DNA of 64,000 nt, taken from positions 122,885 to 186,884 of the forward strand of contig JAFECB010000015.1 in NCBI GenBank assembly GCA_018242365.1, read 5' to 3'. A program made the position numbers and the translations under genes. Every line of letters starts with the position of its first letter. The stretch's first letter is position 1. Source of the DNA: Pseudomonadota bacterium (lineage in GTDB: Bacteria; Pseudomonadota; Gammaproteobacteria; Xanthomonadales; Xanthomonadaceae). Below are positions 16,624 through 24,151 of this stretch, piece after piece. The notes under the pieces were generated by a model, which worked only from the letters and a program-made list of their open reading frames with translations, searched no databases and was not told where the DNA came from.

Positions 16624-17730
16624 TCAACCGGCGCTGAAGGTATCCGCGTAGGGATCGTGCTCGCCGCTGCCGCCTTCCGACAGGCGGAACTTGAGCGCCA
16701 GGCCGTCGCGTGAATCGGCCGCCTTGAGTGCTTCTTCCATGTCGACGCGGCCTTCCTTGTAGAGCCGGAACAGGCACTGGTCGAAGGTCTGCATGCCATC
16801 CTGCAGCGATTCTTCCATCGCCTGCTTGACCTTGTGCACCTCGCCCCGGCGCAGCAGGTCGCGGATCAAGGGTGTATTGATCAGCACTTCGGTGGCCGGC
16901 ATGCGGCGGCCATCCAGCCCCACCACAAGGCGCTGGCTGACCACCGCCTTGAGGTTCAGCGCGAGGTTCATCAGCACATTCTTGTGCGCACCCTCGGGGA
17001 AGAAGTTGAGGATGCGCTCGATGGTCTGGTCGGCGTTGTTGGAGTGCAAGGTGGCGAGGCAGATGTGACCGGTTTCGGCGAAGGCAATCGCCGCCTCCAT
17101 GGTCGCCTCGTCGCGGATTTCGCCGATCAGGATCACGTCCGGCGCCTCACGCATCGCGTTCTTGAGCGCGGCGTGGAAGCTGTGGGTATCGAGGCCCACT
17201 TCGCGCTGGTTGACCACCGACTTCTTGTGCCGGTGCAGGAATTCGATCGGGTCCTCGATGGTGAGGATGTGGCCGGTGGATGTGTTGTTGCGGTGGTCGA
17301 TCATCGAGGCCAGGGTGGTCGACTTGCCGGAACCGGTGGAGCCGACGATCAGCACCAGCCCGCGCGGGGCCATGATGATGTCCTTCAGCACCGTCGGCAG
17401 TTGCAGGTCCTCGATGCTGGGGATGTCGCTGCGGATCGCGCGGATCACCATCCCGACCTCGCCGCGCTGCTGGAACACGTTGACGCGGAAGCGCCCGCAG
17501 TTGGGCACCGAGATCGCCATGTTCAGCTCTTTCTCGCGCTCGAATTCGGAAATCTGCGCCGCATCCATCAGCGAGTAGGCGATCGTCTTGCATTCACCCG
17601 GCACCAGCGGCGACAGACTCATCGGCACCAGGTCGCCTTCGAACTTGATGTTCACCGGTGAGCCGGTGGACAGGAACATGTCCGAACCGTTCTTTTCCGC
17701 CATCGTCTTGAAAAACGGACTGATATCCAT
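16624..17730 (-). CDS. pilU: Type IV pilus twitching motility ATPase PilU
   Basis: 368 residues. PilT-family hexameric ATPase that assists pilus retraction. The N-terminal PAS-like domain (1-100) starts MDISPFFKTMAEKNGSDMFL; Walker A GSTGSGKST at 130-138, Asp box TGHILTIEDPIEFLH, Walker B DVILIGEIRD and His box ATLHSNNADQTIERI follow. The SMIDHRN after Walker A and the extended acidic C-terminal tail (GGSGEHDPYADTFSAG) mark PilU rather than PilT. The ATG at 17730 is chosen by homology; the frame is open further upstream. pilT is not adjacent on this side of the window. Divergent from the OmpA-like gene. Confidence 0.93.
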   Translation of the reverse strand: MDISPFFKTMAEKNGSDMFLSTGSPVNIKFEGDLVPMSLSPLVPGECKTIAYSLMDAAQISEFEREKELNMAISVPNCGRFRVNVFQQRGEVGMVIRAIRSDIPSIEDLQLPTVLKDIIMAPRGLVLIVGSTGSGKSTTLASMIDHRNNTSTGHILTIEDPIEFLHRHKKSVVNQREVGLDTHSFHAALKNAMREAPDVILIGEIRDEATMEAAIAFAETGHICLATLHSNNADQTIERILNFFPEGAHKNVLMNLALNLKAVVSQRLVVGLDGRRMPATEVLINTPLIRDLLRRGEVHKVKQAMEESLQDGMQTFDQCLFRLYKEGRVDMEEALKAADSRDGLALKFRLSEGGSGEHDPYADTFSAG

Positions 17731-17820
17731 GCGCTCTCCCGAGGCCGCGCAGCGTGCCGTTGCATCACCGGCGGCGGCTTCCCACAATGGCCACCGGACT
17801 CCTTCGAGCCGTGACCGCCC

Positions 17821-19083
17821 ATGCGCCCAAGCTTCGCACAAATCCGCCACGCCCTGCACGCGTCATTGGCAACGGCCACATTGACCCTCGCCGGCTGCGC
17901 CACCCTGCCGCCACCGACCGCCGAGCTGGATGCGGCGAGGCAAGCGGTCGCGGGGGCGGAAGCGGCCGACGCCGACCAGTACGCCCGCGATGCGCTGGCC
18001 TCGGCGCGCAGCGAATTGCAGGCGGCGCAGGCGGCGATGGAGCGCCGGCGCGATGCCGATGCGCGCGCGCTGGCCGTGGCTGCGGCCGCGGACGCCGATC
18101 TGGCGCGGGTGCGCAGCCGCAGCCAGACCACGCGCTCGTCGCTGCTGCAGCTGCGTGCGGATGTCGATGGGCTGCGCAGCCAGTTGCAGATGGATGGCGA
18201 TGCGCGCATGGCCGATCCGCTCGACATCCCCATTCCCGCCGGCACGCCAGAACAGCGCTTGCAGACGCTGGATGCCGACCCGCTGTTGGGCACGCTGGCC
18301 CAATACGAACGCCTGCAGGCACGCCAAGCGCTTGCCGCGCAGGCGACAGCGGGGCGCAGTGATCGCGCGGCCGCCGCCGACATGGCCCGGCGACGCGTCG
18401 ACATCGCCGAGCAGGCGGCGCGGATCGAAGCCGCACGCAAGGATGTCGATCGACTGGAACGCGAACGCGACAACCTGCGGGTGGAGGCCAGTCGGCGCGA
18501 TGCCGAAAACGCGCGTGCCGAGGCCGATCGCCTGCGCCTGCAGGCACAGTTGCAGGCCGAGGAAGCGCAGCGCATGCAGGAACAGAACCAGCAGGCACAA
18601 GCTGCGCTCGACGGCGCGGTGAGTGTGCAGCAGGACAAGGCGGAGGCAGCGCGCGCACGGGAAGCCCAGTTGGCGCGCAAGGAAGCCGAGTTGACCGCCG
18701 GTGCCGCGATGCCGCCGATGCGCAACGACGCGCGTGGCGATGTCTATACGGTGGCCGGTAGCGCGTTTGCCAGCGGGCAGGCGGAACTGACGCAGGAGGC
18801 GGCCGCAAGCGTGCGCGCGCTCGGGATCTATCTGGCGGCATTGCCCGGTAGCCAGATCCAGATCGTCGGGCATACCGATAGCCAAGGTGCCGCCGCTGCC
18901 AACCAGTCCTTGTCCGAACGGCGTGCCCAGCAGATTCGCGCCACCCTCGCGGCCGCGGGCGTGGCACGGGATCGGATCAGCGCCAGCGGCGTCGGTGCGG
19001 CGCAGCCGATCGCCGACAACGGCACGGCGGCCGGGCGGGCGAAGAACCGTCGCGTTGACGTGATCGTCACAAAAAATCCTTGA
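17821..19083 (+). CDS. OmpA-family lipoprotein with long coiled coil
   Basis: 420 residues. Outer-membrane lipoprotein that should grip peptidoglycan. Lipobox LTLAGC (lipid Cys 26), then a very Ala/Arg/Gln-rich region (about 35-295) with heptad character and a strong coiled-coil prediction by eye, and an OmpA-like domain at about 305-418 with VAGSAFASGQAEL, QIQIVGHTDSQG and NQSLSERRAQQIRATL, where the Asp and Arg of the peptidoglycan-binding motif are present. The N-terminal part resembles DUF4398 proteins. Divergent from pilU, which may be coincidental. Role in envelope integrity is inferred from the family. Confidence 0.9.
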   Translation: MRPSFAQIRHALHASLATATLTLAGCATLPPPTAELDAARQAVAGAEAADADQYARDALASARSELQAAQAAMERRRDADARALAVAAAADADLARVRSRSQTTRSSLLQLRADVDGLRSQLQMDGDARMADPLDIPIPAGTPEQRLQTLDADPLLGTLAQYERLQARQALAAQATAGRSDRAAAADMARRRVDIAEQAARIEAARKDVDRLERERDNLRVEASRRDAENARAEADRLRLQAQLQAEEAQRMQEQNQQAQAALDGAVSVQQDKAEAARAREAQLARKEAELTAGAAMPPMRNDARGDVYTVAGSAFASGQAELTQEAAASVRALGIYLAALPGSQIQIVGHTDSQGAAAANQSLSERRAQQIRATLAAAGVARDRISASGVGAAQPIADNGTAAGRAKNRRVDVIVTKNP

Positions 19084-19140
19084 TACAACAATAAGTTGTG
19101 AGGCGTTTGGCGGCGCATCCCGAGCGTTCAGCCTGGGCAC

Positions 19141-19169
19141 TTGCAGACGCGCGCCGGGCGGCGTAGGGT
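19141..19169 (+). promoter_or_regulatory. Putative promoter of intergenic RNA
   Basis: TTGCAG at 19141-19146 and TAGGGT at 19164-19169, spaced 17 bases. The -35 matches 4 or 5 of 6 and the -10 only partly, but spacing is ideal and the highly structured sequence begins immediately after. Confidence 0.4.
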
Positions 19170-19170
19170 C

Positions 19171-19364
19171 ATATACCCAGATGGTTCCAATCCGCTTACA
19201 ACCGTCTGGCCGGAGACCGGCCGATGCATGACCCGCTCGACAATCCGATGATCGCTGCCGCACCCATGCCGTGCGGAAGTGGCCGGGTGGTGGAGAGTGT
19301 CGATCCCCGCTTGCATCCCCAATCGAAGCGCCCCGCACGGTCTCGTCGCGGGGCGTTTGTTTTT
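19171..19364 (+). ncRNA. Candidate structured small RNA with intrinsic terminator
   Basis: In the 422-base gap between the OmpA-like and DUF465 genes there is no credible coding frame, but a run of stem-loops: CCAGATGGTT/AACCGTCTGG (10 bp, 19177-19186 with 19200-19209), GGCCGG-AGA-CCGGCC (19208-19222, competing or adjacent), CCGCAC/GTGCGG (19258-19276), and GGGTCAT with ATGACCC as a possible long-range pair (19166-19172 with 19227-19233). It ends in a GC-rich hairpin plus GTTTGTTTTT. Size would be about 190 nt. It could be a trans-acting small RNA or a leader controlling the downstream gene. I do not recognise a known RNA family. Confidence 0.5.
19326..19364 (+). terminator. Rho-independent terminator
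   Basis: AAGCGCCCCGC and GCGGGGCGTTT pair with one G-T around a loop, followed by GTTTTT. This is one of the few textbook intrinsic terminators in the window. Confidence 0.85.
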
Positions 19365-19506
19365 CCGGCCTCGGGAATGGCCGGAGCCCGTACCCGCACT
19401 CCGGCTTCGGCCGGCGTGCATGGCATGGCGGCAACCTCGGTTGCCGCTCCCGCAAGGCGTCGCCCCGGCAGGGGCGCGCAGCGTTCCACTGCAACAGGAG
19501 GTCTCC

Positions 19507-19722
19507 ATGTTTGAAGGGCAACCGCAGGAAGAGATCGAAGCGTTGATGAAGGCCAACACCGAGTTTCGCCAGCTGTATTTCCGCCATCGAGAGCTGGATC
19601 AGCAGGTCAATGACGCGGAACTCGGCGTGCTGCCGATCGACGACACCCGGCTCGGGCAGATGAAGCGCGAAAAGTTGGCCGCCAAGCAGCGACTGCTGGA
19701 GATGTACGAACGCACCAATTGA
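19507..19722 (+). CDS. DUF465 / YdcH-family small protein
   Basis: 71 residues, a single helical hairpin, cytoplasmic. Diagnostic DUF465 features: FRQLYFRHRELDQQVNDAE and a C-terminal LGQMKREKLAAKQRLLEMYER. Molecular function of the family is unknown. Strong Shine-Dalgarno CAGGAGGT 5 bases before the ATG indicates high translation. Followed 13 bases later by a GC-rich hairpin, so probably monocistronic, or read from the candidate RNA promoter if the upstream terminator is bypassed. Confidence 0.9.
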   Translation: MFEGQPQEEIEALMKANTEFRQLYFRHRELDQQVNDAELGVLPIDDTRLGQMKREKLAAKQRLLEMYERTN

Positions 19723-19735
19723 TGTCACGGACCGT

Positions 19736-19763
19736 CGCGGCGACTGCCAATCCGGTCGCCGCG
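19736..19763 (+). terminator. Hairpin after DUF465 gene
   Basis: CGCGGCGAC and GTCGCCGCG form a perfect 9-bp stem with a 10-base loop shortly after the stop. No T-run. The remaining bases to 20001 show no gene or other clear signal. Confidence 0.5.
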
Positions 19764-20001
19764 GCAGGCCGAGTCTGCGTGGCATGTGCAACCGGCTTGG
19801 GCCATCGTTGCTGCACGCCGCGGTCGCCTGTTTGATCGAGCGACGATTCCTTCGATGGTGTGTGCTGGCTCGCGGTGAGTGATTCCCGCAGGGCATGTCG
19901 ATGCACGTATGTGTGCACGTCGTGATGGGAGTTGTTCGGCTATCCTTGGGCGAGACACGCGGTTTTTCAACGGATGCCGCGACGATGGGCGATCCGCCGG
20001 G

Positions 20002-20445
20002 ATGGAGTCGATGAACGAGTCAAACCAACAAGGCAACCCGCAAACCGCGGCCGCGCAGGGCGGCTTGCGCGACCTGATCCGACGCCCGTTCGCGGATCAC
20101 GCCATGGTGACGGTGACGCCGGAGGAGAGCCTGAGCAGCGCTTGGCAGAAGATGCGGGCCGAGGGCATCTCGCAATTGCCGGTGATGGAGGGCGAGCGGA
20201 TCGTCGGCATCCTCGACGAATCCGACATGCTGCTGCACGTCTATGGCGACGAGTCGCGCTTCGGCGATCCGGCGCGGGCGGCGATGGTGCAGCGGCTGGA
20301 CAAGGTGAGCGTGAACGCGCCAATCGAGGCACTGTTGCCGGTATTCGACCGCGGCCACGTCGCCATCGTGATGGAAGGCGAGGGCTTCCTCGGCCTGATC
20401 ACCCGCATCGACCTGCTCGACTACCTGCGCCAGAAGCTCGGCTGA
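20002..20445 (+). CDS. Stand-alone CBS-pair protein like the tail of cystathionine beta-synthase
   Basis: 147 residues: two CBS motifs and little else. CBS1 spans about 25-85 ([36 protein letters not shown]), CBS2 about 88-145 ([38 protein letters not shown]). The pattern LRDLI-x(3)-F, SQLPV and ILDESD-x-LLHV is what I recall from the regulatory C terminus of bacterial cystathionine beta-synthases, but no catalytic PLP domain precedes it; the preceding 280 bases do not encode one. CBS pairs bind adenosyl ligands (S-adenosylmethionine, AMP, ATP). It may regulate a partner in trans. ATG at 20002 or 20011; GGAG lies close to the latter. Confidence 0.85.
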   Translation: MESMNESNQQGNPQTAAAQGGLRDLIRRPFADHAMVTVTPEESLSSAWQKMRAEGISQLPVMEGERIVGILDESDMLLHVYGDESRFGDPARAAMVQRLDKVSVNAPIEALLPVFDRGHVAIVMEGEGFLGLITRIDLLDYLRQKLG

Positions 20446-20460
20446 GCCTGCAAGACGCGC

Positions 20461-21402
20461 TCAACCCAGCGCTGCTTCCAGCTCAGGCAGCACCTTGAAC
20501 AAGTCGCCGACCAGGCCGATGTCGGCGATCTCGAAGATCGGCGCATCGCCGTCCTTGTTGATGGCGACAATGGTGCCGGCGTCCTTGATCCCGGTGAGGT
20601 GCTGGATCGCGCCGGAAATGCCGACCGCGACGTAGAGCTCCGGCGCGATGATCTTGCCGGTCTGGCCGACCTGCAGGTCGCTCGGGACGTAACCGGCATC
20701 GACCGCAGCGCGCGAGGCGCCGACCGCCGCGCCGAGCTTGTCGGCGAGGCCGTAGATGATGCGGAAGTTCTCCGCCGAGCCGACGCCGCGCCCGCCCGAG
20801 ACCACGCGCCGCGCGGATTGCAGGTCGGGTCGATCGGAGCTGGCACCGGCCAGGCCGATGTAGCGGGTGTGGCTGGGCAACGGCACGTCGACCGCCGTGG
20901 CTTCGACCGCGGCGCTGCCGCCGCTGGCGGCTTCCGGCCATGAGGCGGTCCGCACGGTCGCAACCACCGTGGTGCCGGCCGGCATCTGCACGGTGATGAT
21001 GGCGTTGCCGGCATAGATCGGGCGCTTGAAGCTGTGGCTGCCTTCGACTGCCATCAGGTCGGACACCTGATCGACGCCGAGCAAGGCGGCCACGGCGGGC
21101 ATCAGGTCCTTGCCGAAGGTGGTCGATGGTCCGAATACGTGGCTGTAGCCGCTGGCCAGCTGGGCGATCTGCGGTGTCTGCACTTGCGCGATGGCGTTGG
21201 CATTGGCGGGATGGCTGACGGCCAGCACCTTGCGCACGCTGGTGATCTGCGCTGCCTGTGCGGCGATGGCGTTCGCGTCGGCAGCCAGCACCACGATGTC
21301 GATGGCGGTCGGCGACAGTGCTGCCGCAGCAGACACGCAGCGCGCGGTGGCAGCGTTGAGCTTGCCGTTCAGATGTTCCGCGACGATGAGGACATTGGAC
21401 AT
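20461..21402 (-). CDS. etfA: Electron transfer flavoprotein, alpha subunit
   Basis: 313 residues. With EtfB carries electrons from acyl-CoA and other dehydrogenases to ETF-ubiquinone oxidoreductase. N-terminal [22 protein letters not shown]-binding C-terminal domain with [57 protein letters not shown] and the terminal [19 protein letters not shown]. All standard FAD contacts are there. Downstream of etfB on the same strand, but separated by 133 bases filled with a triple palindromic repeat. Confidence 0.97.
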   Translation of the reverse strand: MSNVLIVAEHLNGKLNAATARCVSAAAALSPTAIDIVVLAADANAIAAQAAQITSVRKVLAVSHPANANAIAQVQTPQIAQLASGYSHVFGPSTTFGKDLMPAVAALLGVDQVSDLMAVEGSHSFKRPIYAGNAIITVQMPAGTTVVATVRTASWPEAASGGSAAVEATAVDVPLPSHTRYIGLAGASSDRPDLQSARRVVSGGRGVGSAENFRIIYGLADKLGAAVGASRAAVDAGYVPSDLQVGQTGKIIAPELYVAVGISGAIQHLTGIKDAGTIVAINKDGDAPIFEIADIGLVGDLFKVLPELEAALG

Positions 21403-21422
21403 GGCGCGTTACCTCGAATCTC

Positions 21423-21525
21423 TGTGGGAGCGCACCGAAGGGGCGCGATGCAAAGTGAATCTCTGTAGGAGCGCACCGCAGGGGCGCGATGCCTGGTGGG
21501 TCGCGCCCCTGCGGTGCGCTCCTAC
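21423..21525. repeat. Palindromic REP-like repeat, locus 3, three copies
   Basis: Two direct copies (21423-21449 and 21464-21490) of TGTRGGAGCGCACCGMAGGG-GCGCGAT followed by one inverted copy (21501-21525). The middle and last can pair into a long hairpin. It lies inside the etfB-etfA operon, where it could lower etfA expression or stabilise etfB mRNA. Confidence 0.88.
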
Positions 21526-21535
21526 GGATGTGGGT

Positions 21536-22282
21536 TTACAGCAGACCCTTGGTTTTCAGCGCAGCCACCAATTCGGCCGCGTCCTTGACCATCACCCCGC
21601 GACTGCGTCCTGCCGGCGGTGCGTAATGGGTGACCTGCGGCGGCGCGCCGGCGTCGACGCCCAGCTCGGCCAGCGGGATCGTCTGCAGCGGCTTGCTCTT
21701 GGCCTTCATGATGTCGGGCAGCTTGATGAAGCGCGGCTCGTTCAGGCGCAGGTCGGTGGTGACCACGGCCGGCAGGTCGACCTCGAGCGTTTCAAGACCC
21801 GCATCGACCTCGCGTACGACCGTCGCCTTGCCGCCTTCGACCGTCAGCTGACTGGCGAAGGTGGCCTGCGGGCGGCCCCACAGGGTGGCCAGCATCTGCC
21901 CGGTCTGGTTGGCGTCATCGTCGATTGCCTGCTTGCCCAGCAGGACCAGGTCGGGCTGTTCGCGCTCGATCAGCTTGAGCAGGGTGCGGGCGGCGGCCAG
22001 CGGCGACAGCGGCTGCTCGGCGACGACATGGATCGCGCGGTTGGCACCCATCGCAAGCCCGTTGCGCAGATGCGGCTGGGCGTCGGCCGGGGCAATCGTG
22101 GCGACCACCACTTCGGTGGCGATGCCCTTGTCGCGCAGGCGCAGCGCTTCTTCCAGCGCGATATCGTCGAACGGATTGGGCGACAGCTTGACGCCATCGG
22201 TGACCACGCCGGAGCCATCCGGCTTGACCTGGATGCGGACGTTGGCGTCCACCACGCGCTTGTAAGCGACGAGAATCTTCAT
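21536..22282 (-). CDS. etfB: Electron transfer flavoprotein, beta subunit
   Basis: 248 residues. Partner of EtfA; binds AMP and contacts dehydrogenases through the recognition loop. Diagnostic: [52 protein letters not shown], and [27 protein letters not shown] with the conserved recognition-loop Leu region. The ATG at 22282 is the homologous start; an upstream in-frame ATG would add 31 residues unlike the family. A TACAAT hexamer on this strand (22339-22334) may be its -10. Divergent from the CoA-transferase A subunit. Confidence 0.97.
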   Translation of the reverse strand: MKILVAYKRVVDANVRIQVKPDGSGVVTDGVKLSPNPFDDIALEEALRLRDKGIATEVVVATIAPADAQPHLRNGLAMGANRAIHVVAEQPLSPLAAARTLLKLIEREQPDLVLLGKQAIDDDANQTGQMLATLWGRPQATFASQLTVEGGKATVVREVDAGLETLEVDLPAVVTTDLRLNEPRFIKLPDIMKAKSKPLQTIPLAELGVDAGAPPQVTHYAPPAGRSRGVMVKDAAELVAALKTKGLL

Positions 22283-22452
22283 CGTTTCGACATCGTTGGG
22301 GAGGATGGGCCGAATGGGTACGGCCAGCCCGTCATTGTAGCGAACGCGCCCCGATGCTGCCGTCCGTATCGGCATGCCTGCCCGAAAGTACGCTGGGCCT
22401 TGACGCGATGGCGGCTAGAATTGGCGGGGTGACTTCCAGCGGAGAAACGTCC

Positions 22453-23160
22453 GTGACATCCAGTGGCAAGCTTTTCCCCAGCGCCGCCGCCGCCCTCGAC
22501 GGGCTGGTGGCGGATGGCCAGACCCTCGCCGTGGGCGGTTTCGGCCTGTGCGGCATCCCCGAGGCGCTGATCGCGGCGCTGCGCGATTCCAATGTGCATG
22601 GGTTGACCGTGATTTCCAACAACGCCGGCGTCGATGGCTTCGGCCTCGGACAGCTGCTGGGTACGCGCCAGATCAAGAAGATGATTTCGTCCTACGTCGG
22701 CGAGAACAAGGAATTCGAGCGCCAGTTCCTCGCCGGCGAGCTGGAGCTGGAGTTCAATCCGCAAGGCACGCTGGCCGAGCGCCTGCGCGCCGGCGGCGCA
22801 GGCATCCCGGCCTTCTTCACCGCCACCGGCTACGGCACCGTGGTGGCCGAGGGCAAGGAAACGCGCGAGTTCGACGGCCGCATGTACGTGATGGAAACCG
22901 CGCTGAAGGCCGATGTGTCCCTGGTCAAGGCATGGAAGGCGGACCCGTCCGGCAACCTGGTGTTCCGCAAGACCGCGCGCAATTTCAACCCGGCCTGCGC
23001 AATGGCTGGCAAGGTCTGCGTGGTCGAGGTCGAGGAACTGGTCGGCCTGGGCGACATCGAGCCGGATCACGTCCACCTGCCCGGCATCTATGTGCAGCGC
23101 ATCGTGGTCAATGCCACGCCCGAGAAACGCATCGAGCAGCGCACTGTGCGCGCGGACTGA
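22453..23160 (+). CDS. 3-oxoacid CoA-transferase, subunit A
   Basis: 235 residues. With subunit B moves CoA from succinyl-CoA to acetoacetate, activating ketone bodies. Family signatures: [54 protein letters not shown] and [23 protein letters not shown] at 22453 is proposed as the start because GGAGA lies 6 bases before it and the length then matches the family; an ATG at 22408 is the alternative. Separated from subunit B by 147 bases containing a hairpin-rich repeat. Acetoacetate from the tyrosine pathway at 14.7-16.5 kb is an obvious substrate. Confidence 0.93.
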   Translation: MTSSGKLFPSAAAALDGLVADGQTLAVGGFGLCGIPEALIAALRDSNVHGLTVISNNAGVDGFGLGQLLGTRQIKKMISSYVGENKEFERQFLAGELELEFNPQGTLAERLRAGGAGIPAFFTATGYGTVVAEGKETREFDGRMYVMETALKADVSLVKAWKADPSGNLVFRKTARNFNPACAMAGKVCVVEVEELVGLGDIEPDHVHLPGIYVQRIVVNATPEKRIEQRTVRAD

Positions 23161-23167
23161 CGCTTTT

Positions 23168-23288
23168 TCCTTCTTCCTTCGGGAGAAGGTGACCGAAGGG
23201 CGGATGAGGGTTCGGCGAAGCCGCTGGAACCCGGATTCCGTCGCTTCCCCGAACCCTCACCCCAACCCCTCTCCCGGAGGGAGAGGGG
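23168..23288. repeat. Hairpin-rich intergenic repeat between CoA-transferase subunits
   Basis: Contains a perfect 10-bp stem CCCCTCTCCC-GGA-GGGAGAGGGG (23266-23288), an inverted pair GATGAGGGTTCGG / CCGAACCCTCAcc, and CCTTCTTCC/GGGAGAAGG at the left end. This CCCTCTCCCGGAGGGAGAGG type of sequence is common between xanthomonad genes. It may modulate the A:B subunit ratio. Confidence 0.7.
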
Positions 23289-23307
23289 CCAACAAGGAGC
23301 GAACCTC

Positions 23308-23934
23308 ATGGCCTGGAACCGCGAACAGATGGCGCGCCGTGCCGCGCAGGAACTCACCGACGGCGCTTACGTGAACCTCGGCATCGGCTTGCCGACCCTG
23401 GTGGCCAACTACATCCCCGACGGCGTGAACGTGTGGCTGCAGAGCGAGAACGGCTTGCTCGGCATCGGCCCATTTCCCACCGAGGCCCAGCTCGACGCCG
23501 ACCTGATCAACGCCGGAAAGCAGACGGTGACGGCGCTGCCCGGGTCCAGTTTCTTCGGCAGCCACGACAGTTTCGCGATGATCCGCGGCGGCCATATCGA
23601 CCTCGCCATCCTCGGCGCGATGGAAGTCACCGACAAAGGGGACTTGGCCAACTGGATGGTGCCCGGCAAGATGGTCAAGGGCATGGGCGGGGCGATGGAC
23701 CTGGTCGCCGGGGTGCGCAAGGTGGTGGTGCTGATGGAACACGTCACCAAGGCTGGCACCTCGAAGATCCTGCCGCAGTGCACCCTGCCGCTGACCGGCG
23801 TGGGCGTGGTCAACCGCATCATCACTGAGCTGGGCGTGTTCGACGTCACCCCGGCAGGTCTGAAGCTGGTGGAGCTGGCCGAAGGCGTGAGCCGCGAGGA
23901 AGCGGTCAGCAAGACGGGCGTGCCGCTGCACTGA
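23308..23934 (+). CDS. 3-oxoacid CoA-transferase, subunit B
   Basis: 208 residues, full length. Carries the catalytic glutamate in [13 protein letters not shown], which forms the glutamyl-CoA intermediate. Other signatures: [62 protein letters not shown] and [15 protein letters not shown]. Shine-Dalgarno AAGGAG lies 8 bases before the ATG, immediately after the palindromic repeat. Convergent with the ETF-quinone reductase gene. Confidence 0.95.
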   Translation: MAWNREQMARRAAQELTDGAYVNLGIGLPTLVANYIPDGVNVWLQSENGLLGIGPFPTEAQLDADLINAGKQTVTALPGSSFFGSHDSFAMIRGGHIDLAILGAMEVTDKGDLANWMVPGKMVKGMGGAMDLVAGVRKVVVLMEHVTKAGTSKILPQCTLPLTGVGVVNRIITELGVFDVTPAGLKLVELAEGVSREEAVSKTGVPLH

Positions 23935-23960
23935 AGCGGCCAAACCGCGCATCGCCGAGA

Positions 23961-24058
23961 GGCTCCGGGAGGTCGGTCCTTTTCGCGAAATAAAGGAGGA
24001 GGCAGCGACCATGTCGCTGCCGGGGGACATTCGCGATAAGGGCCGGACTTCCGGAGCC
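23961..24058. repeat. 98-bp nested palindrome between convergent genes
   Basis: Outer arms of 29 bp (23961-23989 and 24030-24058) match at 24 positions as inverted repeats, beginning GGCTCCGG and ending CCGGAGCC. Inside sits a perfect hairpin GGCAGCGAC-CAT-GTCGCTGCC (24001-24021). It could be a bidirectional terminator or a small non-autonomous (MITE-like) element; no target-site duplication is obvious to me. Confidence 0.65.
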
Positions 24059-24151
24059 TGTCAAAGTTGCCCGCAACGCAGGCAGTTGCAATTGCCGGTT
24101 CAAGCATATGTAACCGACGGCCAGTCAGCGTGAGCCGGCGGGGGACAGGAG

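Noticed and set aside
16624..17730. PilT rather than PilU
   Set aside because: The sequence after Walker A and the acidic C-terminal extension match PilU.
19723..20001. Decayed catalytic part of cystathionine beta-synthase upstream of the CBS-pair gene
   Set aside because: Reading the frames gives no PLP-enzyme motif; only a terminator-like hairpin is seen.
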